This document shows, in pieces, positions 45,177 through 56,400 of a DNA stretch of 64,000 bases. Below the pieces are notes generated by a model that did not search any database, was not told the origin of the DNA, and saw only the letters and a program-made list of their open reading frames with translations. Origin of the DNA: Linanthus parryae (lineage: Eukaryota > Streptophyta > Magnoliopsida > Ericales > Polemoniaceae). Location: NCBI GenBank assembly GCA_023055425.1, contig JALGPY010000003.1, positions 67,750,991 through 67,814,990 on the forward strand, written 5' to 3'. The number at the start of each line of letters is the position of its first letter. Position 1 is the first letter of the stretch. The position numbers were made by a program, and so were the translations under genes.

Positions 45177-46238
45177 GTGGTAGAGAAGAGGAATACACCT
45201 GAGGATGATTTCGTTCTACTTGTGGATGATCTCGCGCCTTCACCCGATGCGTGGTTTCTTGACTCAGGGGCTTCTTATCACATTTTTTCTAACATGGATC
45301 TGCTTTCAAGCTACAACCGCATAGATGGAGGATCCGTTCATATGGAAAACGGAGCTGTTTGCAAGGTCATAGGAAAAGGTTCAGTTAGGTTCAAGACTGT
45401 GGATGGGGAGACATGCACATTGAAGGAGGTGAGACACGTACCGCTTGTCACAAAGAATCTGATTTCTTTAAGTCTACTCGACAGCAAGGGTTTCACTTTC
45501 AAAGGTGAAGGTGGAGGATTATGTGTCTACAAGGACTCGAATGTGCTACTCAAGGGGGTGAAGGATGGGAATTTGTATGTGCGAAAAGGTTCGGCTATCA
45601 CATGGTATGTCGAAGTTGCTTCAGCCGAGGTTAAGAAAGCTGATCTAACTAAGCTGTGGCACATGAGGCTCAGTCATATGAGTGAACGTGGAATGCAGGA
45701 ACTTCACAAGAAGGGGTATCTCACCGGGCATGTGCGCATGAGCCTAGGGTTTTGTGAACACTGCGTGTATGAGAAGCTACAGCGTAGCAATTTACCTAAG
45801 GCGGTACATAGAACGAAAGGTACTCTTGATTTTATCCATTCGGATTGCTGGAGTCCATCTCGAGTTGATGCGATTGGCGGGTACAAGTACTTTATGAGCA
45901 TCATAGACGAATACTCATGGATGACTTGGATATTCGTGATGAAGCACAAGAGTGAATCCTACAAACGATTCAAGCAGTGGAAGGCACTGGTAGAGAATCG
46001 GGTGGGGAAGAAGGTGAAGAAGCTGCGCACGGACAACAACTTAGCGTTTTGTTCATCAGAGTTTGTTGGATTATGCAAGGATAAGGGTATTGCACGCCAT
46101 CGCACCATTCGACACGCACCGCAGCAGAACGGTATAGCCGACAGAATGCATCAAACACTTTTAGCGAATGCAAGGTGCATGCTTAGAAATACAGGTCTTT
46201 CCAGAGGCTTTTGGGGAGAAGGAGTTTCCATGGCATGA
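45177..46238 (+). pseudogene. protease and integrase core (element E)
   Basis: 353 open codons. WFLDSGASYHIF is the protease active site (D-S-G intact). LWHMRLSHMSERGM and CEHCVYEKLQRSNL are the zinc-binding part. FIHSDCWSPS and LRTDNNLAF carry the first two catalytic Asp residues. APQQNGIADRM is the third motif, in which the usual catalytic Glu is Asp. The segment ends at a stop after GFWGEGVSMA. Confidence 0.88.
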
Positions 46239-47204
46239 TATCTCATAAATCGGAGCCCGCACACAGGTTTAGGATGCAAGATTCCTATGGAATTCCGGTC
46301 CGATAGAGAAGGGGATTACTCGGATTTCAGAGTCTTTGGTTGCGTTTCCTATTATCACGTTGATGATGGAAAATTAGAACCAAGAGCTAAGAAGGGAGTA
46401 TTCATGGGTTTAAGAACATGTGTGAAGCGATACAAGATATGGAAAGATAACAAGATTATACTTAGCAGACGTGCAGTCTTTGATGAGAGTCCTATGTTGA
46501 AGGATTCCGTAGAGAAAGAGGTTGGAGATGCAGAGAAGAAGGTGCAGGGAGAGTCGAATCCTACTGATCCTAAGGATTCCGAAATCTCTACACCGCCGCC
46601 GGAAGCCGAAGAGGAAGAAGCCGAAGAGTCTAATAGTGAGAATGCGTCTACACCAGAGGAATCGGATCATCAAAGTATTGCTGAAGGAAGACCAAGGAGA
46701 GTCATAAGGCCTCCGGCGAGATACAAAGACGATGGTATGGTGGGATATTCATTACAGTTAGAGGAAGGGTTAGAGGATGAGCCATCCTCCTACAAGGCCG
46801 CTATATCTAGTTTTGAGTCAGCACAGTGGATTGCCGCGATAGGAGAAGAGATGGAGTCTCTTAGCAAGAACTCGACTTGGGAGCTTGTTCAATTGCATGG
46901 TAGAAGGAAGATAGTCTGTTGCAAGTGGGGTTTCATAAGAAAGGAAGGAACTGCATCTGGAGAGGGCGTCAAGTATAAGGCATTGCTAGTTGCATGAGGG
47001 TTCAGCCAGAAAGATGGAATTGATTACACGAGATCTTCTCACCAGTGGTCAGACATACTTCAATCAGGGTGTTACTAGCTTTAATAAGACACCATGACCT
47101 AGAGCTTGAGCAATTGGATGTCAAGACAACTTTCCTATGTGGGAAATTGGAAGAGGAGATATACATGAGCCAACCGGAGGGGTTCCAAGTTCCCAAAGAA
47201 GACC
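46239..47204 (+). pseudogene. integrase C-terminus and RT start (element E), truncated
   Basis: The frame 46287-46997 (236 codons) covers FRVFGCVSYYHVDDGKLEP, an acidic linker and the RT start (WELVQLHGRRKIVCCKWGF). A stop at 46995 and a shift near 47030 follow, then QLDVKTTFLCGKLEEEIYMSQPEGFQVP across frames. The text breaks at about 47204 before the YVDD box, so no RT active site is present. Confidence 0.82.
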
Positions 47205-47540
47205 AAGATCAAAATATTCCTTAGACAGTATGAACTATTTAAAATGAATGGAGATGGATCCATCAAAGATATGTTCAAGAGGTTCACTGACATTGTCAAT
47301 AATCTGGAGTCCTTGGGGAAATCATTCTTCAATGAAGAGAAGGTCAGAAAGATCTTGAGAGGTCTTCCCAAATCCAAATGGGAACCAAAAACCACAGCCA
47401 TTGAAGAAGCTCACAATCTATCCTCCCTTCAACTACATGATCTATAGGGAAAGCTACTCACACATGAGATCTCCATGAAGCTGATGGAGAATTACCAAAG
47501 AGTGTCAAGAATTTGGAACTAAAGGATAAAGAAAGTGAAC
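47205..47540 (+). pseudogene. Sirevirus gag fragment fused to element E
   Basis: From about 47205 the sequence is collinear with 21278-21620 of element C (IFLRQYELFKMNGDGSIKDM against IYLRQYELFKMN, then RFTDIVNNLESLGKSFFNEE). This copy keeps Gly where element C has a stop, so it comes from a better-preserved copy. It is a 336-bp fragment. The LTR of element D starts at its end. Confidence 0.85.
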
Positions 47541-47849
47541 TGAAGGGTTTAGATGCAGGTTACGCAGCGGAATAACAAAATTTTAATCCTGCTCAAACCT
47601 CTCCAAGGATCACAGGCAAGCAGTCATAACATGATTAGGGTAGAAACATGCGTACCTTAGTTTGTGTGATCACTACAAAGAATTGTGTCCTCGTCTCTAC
47701 GAGTATCCACACCTTGGATCTTCAAATGGAATCCTTACCACCGTAAAGTGCTAGCAACGGAACAAAGGATCACGCAAAACAAGGCGAAGGTGCGCACAAG
47801 AGAGGGCCGACGATGTCGGGTAGGGGGGACGGGTTGGGTGCTTCGGTTC

Positions 47850-47882
<33 letters not shown>

Positions 47883-48949
47883 TTTGCTTTGTTATGTTAT
47901 CTCAATAATGACTTAGTTGATAAAATAACAAGCTAGACTTCCTTTATATAGGTAATATCTCTTTTATTAACTACATAATTGTTCCAATACTAATCATGTC
48001 CTTACATGGATTAGTCCAACTTGCAAATTAGTCATACTAAAGTTGCTTTTGGTTGCGTTATGATCCTTTTATTAACTAGTCCAACTAATTAATACCCATA
48101 TCTAGTTTAATCCATACAGAGTGTGACTCCATAGGTTTCTACTTAGTTGGTAGTAATTATGATAAACATAGAGCGGTGTCCAGCAACACATCTATTCCAC
48201 CCAACTAATAGAAATAGTCAGTGATCCCGACAAAACTTGCGCCCAATGTTATCTTGTTGTGTTATCCCTTTGTCTCCATATCCGGATTGGACACGAGACA
48301 TATTCTTCAAACTCGTATATCCAATCCGTAGTTTCTCGATCTTGGGAATAGACTTATCCATGCAAATAACATCAATATCTCCATATTGATTTATCTGAGT
48401 CTGGCCAGACATTTCATAAGCTCTACCCCTCGAGTGGCCGTGGATATTTACTCCTATTATGTAGGAGGGACAAATCCTGTCTACATCACTGCCACCTCTA
48501 AGCTTGCTTCCTATCATGCCTGATTGTTATCGTTATAGTTACCCAGTTACGGTGTAATGTTTGATAATATCAAGGTATGATATTTCACAACTAGAGAATC
48601 TAGTGACTTCAAGCCTAAGGATTACAACACCATTAGCACAACGAGAAGCGCTTGTGACATTGACATAATCTAATGTAGCCTTCTCGCAGCGGGTCTATCC
48701 AGCATGCCATTACTCCTAATGCATACCCATGTGTTAGACTTGATATCCCCATATAACTCTACCCACATACTAGTCTATAGTTGATCGTCCCGTTAATCGA
48801 TATAATGGACTAGGGATATTTAAGATAAACAACACAATTGTAATCTAAGGACTTCATTATCTTAAATATCTCCATAAGTAATACAATGATAATTCTAGCA
48901 ACTGAAGTTCATACTAAACCTATTGCCTCTAGGACATCCAAAACCAACA
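47541..48949 (-). repeat. 3' LTR of copia element D
   Basis: Same family as elements A and B: TGAAGGGTTT (a changed end) to AAACCAACA, 1409 bp. A (CT)n microsatellite lies at about 47851-47882. The LTR TATA box on the - strand is at 47943-47950. It is followed by a polypurine tract on the - strand (AAGTGGGAGAC, 48950-48960). Confidence 0.9.
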
Positions 48950-48959
48950 GTCTCCCACT

Positions 48960-50060
48960 TGAACTAGAGCCAATCTGGTGCATCACGTATGCCTATAGCC
49001 CTAGTGTGCCCTTCATGCTTTCGCTGAACCAACGACTTTGTGAAAGGATCTGACAGATTGTCACCTGTTGGAACATTACATATCTTCGCATCACCTCGAT
49101 CTACTATGCCACGAACCAGATGGAATCTCCTAAGTACATGCTTTGTCCTATGGTGTGAACGGGGTTCCTAGGCCTGTGCGATCGCCCCAGTGTTGTCACC
49201 ATACAACGTTATGGGATCCACTATGCTAGCAACCACACCAAGTTCAGTGATAAACTTCTTTATCCAAAGAGCCTTCTTTTCCCGCCTGAAGCGGCAATCT
49301 ACTCAGCTTCAGTCCTTCATTGAGAAACACTTTACCAGCCAGTCTTTGACAGATTGCAACATGGGAATGTCGTTTCCAATGAGTATTATGCCATCCACAT
49401 ACAAGACCAGAAAAAAACAGAACTCCCACTAACCTTCATGTAAACACAAGGCTCATCTTCATTCTTGATGAAGCGAAACTTTTTGACCGCGTCATCAAAA
49501 TGTCGATTCCATCTCGTAGAAGCTTGCTTCAACCCATAAATGGACCGTTGTAGCTTACAGACATTATTTTCATGCTCTGGATCCTCAAGACCCTCAGGTT
49601 GTGTAATTTACACATCCTCGAGGAGGTTTCCATATAGAATCGCTGTTTTGACATCCATCTGCCTAATCTCATAGTCTTAGTAAGCTGCGATTGCAAGCAA
49701 GATTCGAATGGATTTGGTCATCGCGACTAGGGAAAAGGTTTCATCATAGTCAATACCATGAATCTGTCTTTATCCTTTAGCCACATGTTGGCCCTTATAG
49801 GAAACTATATTGCCATCCATGTCAGTCTTCTTCTTGAAGACCCACTTGCACCCTATGGGCCGAACCACATCGGGTGGTTCCAGAAAATTCCATACTTGGT
49901 TGGAGTACAGGGATTTCATTTCGGATCTCATAGCCTCAATCCACTTCTTTGATTATGGCCCTTTTACGCCCTCCCCGTATGTAGTAGGCTCATCTTGTAT
50001 GGGTAATACGTCACCGGCCTCAGTAACAAGAAGTCCATACCTCTCGGGCTTATGACGTAC
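48960..50060 (-). pseudogene. RT and RNase H with internal deletion (element D)
   Basis: RNase H on the - strand: EAEYIAASEAGKEALWIKKF, TLYGDNTGAIAQA, RTKHVLRRFHLVRG and SDPFTKSLVQ. RT text runs from about 50000 to 49390, ending with the active site YVDG (49401-49390), where YVDD is expected. After WLVKCFSMKD the sequence jumps straight to the RNase H middle, so the RT end and RNase H start are deleted at about 49315. Multiple stops. Confidence 0.82.
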
Positions 50061-50061
50061 C

Positions 50062-50950
50062 CTACTCGACCTGACGAAGTTCTTGGTTTACTTGAACATG
50101 TTCCTCCACAACCGTTTGTGGTTCATGTTCATGCTCCATTGTCATATCAGTGCTTCGTGGTTCTTGAATTTCTTCAAGTTCCACAGCCCTCCCACTTGCT
50201 CCTTTAGAGACGAACTCTCTTTCTAGGAACACGCCGGTTCGAGCAACAAACACTTTGTTCTCTACTGGGTTGTAGAAGTAATATCCTTTAGTTTCCTTAG
50301 GATATCCCACAAACTTAAACTTATCTGACTTGGGTCCGAGCTTGTCACGCTGTAAACGTTTTACATAAACATCGCAACCCCAGATCTTCATAAACGACAC
50401 TATGGGACGTCTCCCAGTCCATATCTCATATGGTGTCTTCATGACCGATATGGATGGAACACAGTTAATGGTAAAAGAAGCTTTCATTAGAGCATGTCCC
50501 CAAAATGATATCAGAAGATCTATTTAACACATCATAGACCGCACCATGTCCAACAAGGTGCGATTCCTCCTCTCGGATACGCCATTCCATTGCGGCGTTC
50601 CAGGTGGAGTGAGTTGGGTCACAATCCGACACTCTCTAAGATTGTTGTCAAACTTATCTTAAGTATTCTCCTCCACGATCCGATCGTAGAGGCTTGATAC
50701 TTTTGCCAAACTGCTTCTCTACTTAATTCTTGAATTCATTGAACAATTCAAAGGATTCAGATTTAGTCTTCATAAGGTATACAAATCCATATCTACTGAA
50801 ATCATGAGTAAACGTAACGAAGTAGGTATAACCACCTGTGGAAGGCGTGGAAACGGTCCACATACATCAATATGTATGAGTGCCATTAACTCACTAGTTC
50901 TCTCACCTTTCTTATTAAAAGGGGACTTTGTCATTTTTCCTATTAAACAA
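50062..50950 (-). pseudogene. integrase (element D)
   Basis: The frame 50487-50062 has TPYEIWTGRRPIVSFMKIWG and DVYVKRLQRDKLGPKSDKFK (post-core region). Near 50560-50600 the third catalytic motif keeps Glu (GVSERR). Near 50690 is the damaged second Asp region. Stops and shifts divide it. Confidence 0.8.
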
Positions 50951-51118
50951 GACTCACATGTCTTATATGATTCGTAATCAAACGAGTCTAGTAATCCATC
51001 CTTATGGAGTCTAGATATGCGTTTCTCATTTATATGGCCTAAACGACAGTGTCATGGATAAGTAGGATTTAGTTCATTAATTTTAATCCTCTTAGTATTC
51101 ATTTATAGATGGGATTAC

Positions 51119-51623
51119 TTAGATCAGGATATATAATTCATTAGAAAAATTCCCAATACAATAGTGGATACTATAAAAATAAATGGGACAACTATTGTTC
51201 TTTATTGAAATAGTAAAACCTTTCTCTTCCAAACAAGAAATAGAAATAATGTTTCTGCTCATGGAAGGAACATAGTAGCAATTGTCTAATTCCAAAATAA
51301 TCCATGAAGGTAGAGATAACTCATAGACGCCTACAGCTAATACATCAACTCTTGCTCCATTCCCGACGCGCAAGTCTATCTCCCCTTTAGCCAATCTTCT
51401 ACTTCTTTTCAAATCCTACACATTTAGACAAATGTGAGATCCACATCCAGTATCCAATACCCAAGATGAAGAAATAGAAAGATTGACATCTATAACAAAA
51501 ATACTTGGTGGTGGTGGAATCACTGTTCCAAGCCTTTTATCCTCCAGATACTTGGGGTAGTTGTTATTCCAGTGTCCAGGCTGACTAAAGTAGTGACATT
51601 CTACCTTAGTCACGCCTCCACCG
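51119..51623 (-). pseudogene. protease and zinc knuckle (element D)
   Basis: 51412-51119 has KGEIDLRVGNGARVDVLAVG and VPSMSRNIISISCLEEKGF. The frame 51712-51416 has WVLDTGCGSHICLNV with D-T-G intact, and CHYFSQPGHWNNNYPKYLED, a knuckle missing two ligands. The upstream end of that frame runs into the inserted LTR and is not gag. Confidence 0.82.
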
Positions 51624-52052
51624 TGTTGGGTTTTGACGAAGTTTGCGCAGCAGAATAACAAAAAATGATTCCTACTTAAAGCCCACCAAGGATCACAGGA
51701 AGAGACATTCATAATATGATGAAAGACATAGAAGATGTGTACCTTTTGGTTCGGGAGATCACACGAAGAATAATTTCCTCGTCTCTACGGTTGATCCACG
51801 TTCAGAGGTGAGATCTAGATTCTTCTTTCTCAAGTGCTAGCTTGCACTGGAGGAAGAGGGAAGAACGAATCAAGCAACGAATGAGGCAAGGAGGGGTTCG
51901 ACCCTCTCTTTGAGGCCGACGGGAAGGGGGCAGACGCAGGGGGCTTCGGCCCTTTGTGCTCTTGCTCTCTCTCTCTCTCTTGCTTTCTCTCGCACTCACT
52001 TATGTTATGAGCATTAGTTGTGGGAAGGAATTTAGAGCATCCTTTTTTATAG
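51624..52052 (-). repeat. truncated copia LTR inserted in element D
   Basis: On the + strand it starts TGTTGGGTTTTGACGAAG, closest to the solo LTR end at 13007-13023. It runs collinear through the CT microsatellite (about 51963) to GGAAGGAATTTAGAG and ...TTATAG, then stops where the gypsy LTR begins. The other half is expected on the far side of the gypsy element, beyond the window. Confidence 0.85.
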
Positions 52053-52053
52053 T

Positions 52054-52677
52054 TGTCTACGAGAGAATCCTGCAGAGAGAACTCTAAGTACACCAAGGAC
52101 AGAGGATAGAAATGGCACAGGAAGTGTTGGGTTGAGTGTAGGGAGAGAGTAAGGCAATAGTACTGTATGAGAGAGAGACAGGATTTGGGCAGAGCTTTCG
52201 CGTATCTCGGGTCGTCCTCCTTGTATGGAAGGGTTAACGTCCTATATATATAACGGAGAATGTGACCGTTGTAGTGTGGTTAATGCGCCCATCAATGGCG
52301 GCTTAATTAGCTTAACCACAACGGCACGTTCGTCCGCGTATATAGGGACCGTTACAGCACGTTGTCCGCGTATACCGGAACCATTATGGGGTTGACCGGG
52401 TTTGACCGGGTCTATGAAGCTCGTGCCATAATTCTCTCAAAAGCAGTTACTAGGGGTCGCGTGCGGGCTTGGTTATCGCTCGCACGCGACAGGACTTACT
52501 CTAGCCTCCAAACCACTAAGTCCCTACAAGTCCCGTGCGGTGGTATGCGAGGGCCCTGTCTCGCAGCCCCCACGTGGATCAGCGCGGCTGGTGATCCAGT
52601 GTGTGTGGAGCACAGCTAGGTGTGCTAGATGATCGCCATGTGGCTAAGATCTGCCTGTCCTGAAAGCACTATCTACA
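52054..52677 (-). repeat. 3' LTR of Ty3/gypsy Tat element F
   Basis: On the - strand it begins TGTAGATAGTGC (52677) and ends CGTAGACA (52054), 624 bp. A TATATATATAGG box lies at about 52242-52252 on the - strand, leaving about 190 bp to the end for R and U5. It is preceded on the - strand by a polypurine tract. It sits inside a copia LTR, where that similarity ends at 52052. The second LTR is outside the window, so the boundary rests on TG/CA ends and the tract. Confidence 0.72.
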
Positions 52678-52693
52678 TTAGGCCCCTTTCAGC
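52678..52693 (-). promoter_or_regulatory. polypurine tract of element F
   Basis: On the - strand GCTGAAAGGGGCCTAA, directly 5' of the LTR start. It would be the plus-strand primer. Confidence 0.6.
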
Positions 52694-52852
52694 GCGTGAA
52701 GGCTCACAACCGGATAGGCTTCCATGCGCAGGAACCAACGTACGCGTCGCCGCCACGCACCAATTCAAATACACGAAAATTCAGCCCCCGTGCACGCCAA
52801 TATGACCTAAACCCCTAGAGTCGTGCCATCTGGTCTTTTAGGGTTTTAGGCG

Positions 52853-52947
52853 TGACGTCAGCTTGTCCTGTGATTACGTGATTCAACGGTGACGGTTGCG
52901 ATTCGACTACTGAAAGGACGCAACCCTTCATTGTTTTTGGATAAATA
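52853..52947 (+). promoter_or_regulatory. possible promoter of the antisense gene
   Basis: A perfect TGACGTCA palindrome (52853-52860), the core bound by bZIP factors, lies 80 bp before a TATA-like ATAAATA (52941-52947). A leader of about 500 bp with a possible intron (donor GTGAGC 53074, acceptor CCGCAG 53443) then leads to the ATG at 53446. Prediction only. Confidence 0.4.
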
Positions 52948-53445
52948 CTCTGTGCTCTCCATTGTTGCAAAGTATCACTTCTTTCTCTTAAAGTGAATGA
53001 TACCCGGAAGCCTTCAAGAGCAGATTCAGATAATCAACAATCAATTCTCTCTTTTCAATCGTCTTCTTCAACTGTGAGCATCCAAGCAAGCTTTAACAAA
53101 AAAAGCTTGGCCTTGTTCAATTTTTTTTAATGTACCGATATATGCTTTGAACTGTGTTGGATCTGCAAACCCATGACTCTCTGAAACATATTATCCACTG
53201 AAAACTATGAAGGAGACCTTGCTCTTTGAATCCAAACTTGATTTAATCCCCAGATTGTAAGGGTTTTGAATGTAGAGTTTCTGAAATCCCCAATAATGCA
53301 AACGATTCTGAACTTCAAACCCCAAAATTGACACTGGACTGTTCATCTTTCTTCCGATAAATCCTCGTTGCTTCAAACTGAATCTTTGAAATTCAAACTA
53401 AAGTGTGTGTATTTCTCCTCCATTTTATCTTTCTTTTCCGCAGGA

Positions 53446-56400
53446 ATGGCAAAGACAAAAGGAACCAAACCCGTTAAGGAGGTCGAAGAAATACCTGATC
53501 TCCCCCAGACCTTATGGCGAAAAGCCCCCTATCTGGGTGGCAAAGACTTTTACCATGCTAGGGTTAAGGTGAAGAACCTGTCAATTCCTGTCCCTGCTGA
53601 AGAATTGCAAACGTTAACCCCTCTAGTTAATGCGGCCATGCTCGAATTGATCGATTCCAAGGACGTAGTTCGATTGGGGGTCGAAAATGGGTTTTTCCCG
53701 TATACTGCGATTTCCACTCAAGCGTTTGTTCAGAAATTGGACTTTATGGATGAGTGGATTGACCATGTACTGACCCATCATGCCATTGCTTTAAACGATG
53801 CTGGCATATATTTCGTAGTCCGTGCTATGAAGGGTGCTGCCGTGAAGCTGGACCAGTCCATGCTTCTAAACCTTCTCTCGCGTAATTCGCCTGCGACTCA
53901 CACATTCCACTTTGCTGAGTTCGAGGCTGCTCCCACTCTTGAAGATGTACACATGCTGTATGATCTGTCTCCTGTGGGTGAGGTGGATCCTTTGAGTCCC
54001 TTGAGGACTGATGAAGAGGTTGCTTTGTACAAGCAAATGGAGGAGTTCTTGTCAGAGGTGTAGAAAATTTCCACCCGGTGGACACCTACAGAAGTTCGTC
54101 CCGATTGGCAACTGGTTGACACATATGCGAAGAACATTTGGAACAAGTGGGGTGCAATACTTCTTTCGCGATTATGCGATCAGTAGTATCACCAAGAAAC
54201 TTCTGAGCCGGAACCCGAAAGCGAAGAATTATGTGAATGGCAAGGGTTATCACTTGACCCTATGCGCTTTTCTTTGCGCCTGGTTGTCGAGGTATTTGAT
54301 CGATGGCCATCCGCATGATGGGGTCTTCTATCACGTCCTTCCTCTTGCTGTGAAACTGACCCTCGGTCAAAAGGTCGCACTTGGGCCTCTAGTCTTGGGC
54401 ACCCTGTACCATAGATTGGACCAACTGGTTGTAGCAATCAAGGACTCGCGCGGTCGCCTCGATGTGCTGACCTATGTCAACATTGCCTTCTTGACTATGT
54501 GGGTCTTCGAGCGATGGCCCTCTTATGCTCCTATTCCCTCTAAACCCGGTAAATGGTGTGTCCCGGGTGCGGAGGAAGAGCGCAATAGCGGCAGGGCTGC
54601 GAGATGGTTTGGAACTCACTTTCCTAAGTGCACCTGGAGCCTGATATGCGACAATCGGGAAGAGTTTATAGCCAGGCCTTATTCCACGCGCATTGAGAAT
54701 GTGCGATGGTTCCCAAAACTGTATCCTTCCAAGGGTGTTGCTTTCTCGGAAGAGCTACTTTTCGAGGGCGGGGAGCATTTCCACGAGCGCTATCGCGAAT
54801 TCTTCTGCTAGTGTCTGAGAGGTTCTCTTCCTGCTCTTGCGGAGCATGTTCGCGAGCTCACCCCTAGGTACGAGAGAATCACCGTGGATGTCGATCCTAC
54901 TCGCGTTTCTCCCCAGTTTGGCTTCGATGCGATGGCACCATCAATCTGGCCGCAGTCTATCATAAGAGGCTGCTACAAGCGATTACTGTCTGGGGACTGT
55001 AAAACAATCTTAAGGAGCAACCTCCCCTTTGAGCAACCCCTAGGTAACTGCGAAGGTGGCTACTCCAGGAACTGGGTCGCTTATTGGAATACCCAGCAGA
55101 CAAGGTTTGAGACGCAATCAACCCTTCGGCCAAGCAGAGCTCCTGTGATCAAGAGAAATTCTTTCCTTTCCGTCCCAACTGTAGCTTGGATGACACCCAA
55201 TATGGCTGCTATTCGTTACTGGACCACGAGAATCATTTGTGTCCCTCCACCATCCTTGAAGAGAAGATGGCCGCAGTTAAGAAAGGCGATTCGCATGTCA
55301 TCAGATACAGCGAAACTTTTGCCAAGGTAGACAATCTCTTTTGCATTAAGTTTCTTTATTCCGATACGTTGAAACTTATGCTTCATTTTCTGTCGCAGTG
55401 CTATGTGAGGAGATTCGCATCTGGTGAGCGCTCCAAGTCGCTGATCACCACCATTGTTACTGCGAGAAGACAAGGTAAACCAGTGCGACTAGCAACGAGA
55501 ATGGCTCCCGCAGTTGAAACCCGAATTCGCCAAGTCATGGATGTTTTTGCTGATTCGCTGATAGACAATGCTCCAGCCTTGTCTCCACCCAGGGATGGTC
55601 CGTCTCCCCCAACAACTGTTGCACCACAGGCAAAGAGACCAAGGCAGAGGGGGATCACCATCTCTTCCCCTAGGAGCGCTCCAACTTCTCCTCCTGCAAG
55701 GTCCCATACTTCTAGGGACAAAGGTAAAGGTCGCATGCCAAGCAAGGCACGAAAAGAGCTCGCAGTGGAGACCTTTGTTCCGTTTGATCAGGAAGAAGAG
55801 GAGGAGGAGAGAAGGGAGGCGAGATAAAAGGATGATGATGAAGAAGAAGAAAGAATCGAAGATGTGAGAGAAGGACAGAGAGACGAGATACAAGATGAAG
55901 AATTGGGAGGTATCCCCATCGTACTGCTCTTCTCATTATCTTAACTTTCGCAGTCTTGATTGACCGATTCGTTCCTTTGCAGATGATGATGATGATACCA
56001 TCAGCGGCCTTTTGGCCAAGAGGCAGAAGAGGGGTTCTCACTCTGGTGTTTCTAGCGAAACCATAGACGAGGACATCCTTGCCGAGTCCAGGAGAACAGC
56101 TGCGGAGGCTGCTGAAAGAAGAAGGAAGCGAAAAGAAGAGGAGCTGGAACGCGTAAAGCAAAGGATCCTGGAAGAGAAACACGTCGACGACTTAGTGCGT
56201 CCAACCGATGAGGGAAATGCGGTTCCAGAAGAGGCGGCTCCTCAAGTTGACGAGGAGGATGCGGCTCCAGAAGAAGATGCGGCTGCTCTAGAGCAAGTCC
56301 AAGCGGACTTCGAAGAGATCGCAGGCGGTAAAGAAGGTGAGATTTTTAATCTTGCAGTAACTTACCGAGATGTGATTGTTGGTGCATTAAAGCATTGCTT

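Larger units (their letters stand above)
48950..51623 (-). mobile_element. copia element D internal region, partial
   Basis: From low to high coordinate: polypurine tract, RNase H (48960-49330), RT (49340-50060), integrase (50062-50950), GAG-pre-integrase (about 50950-51130), protease (51119-51560) and the zinc-knuckle region (to 51623). There it is cut by an LTR of the same family. The gag, leader and 5' LTR are not in the window. Confidence 0.86.

Noticed and set aside
52362..52619. 85-codon + strand ORF in the gypsy LTR
   Set aside because: It lies wholly in the LTR and has no domain; probably chance.
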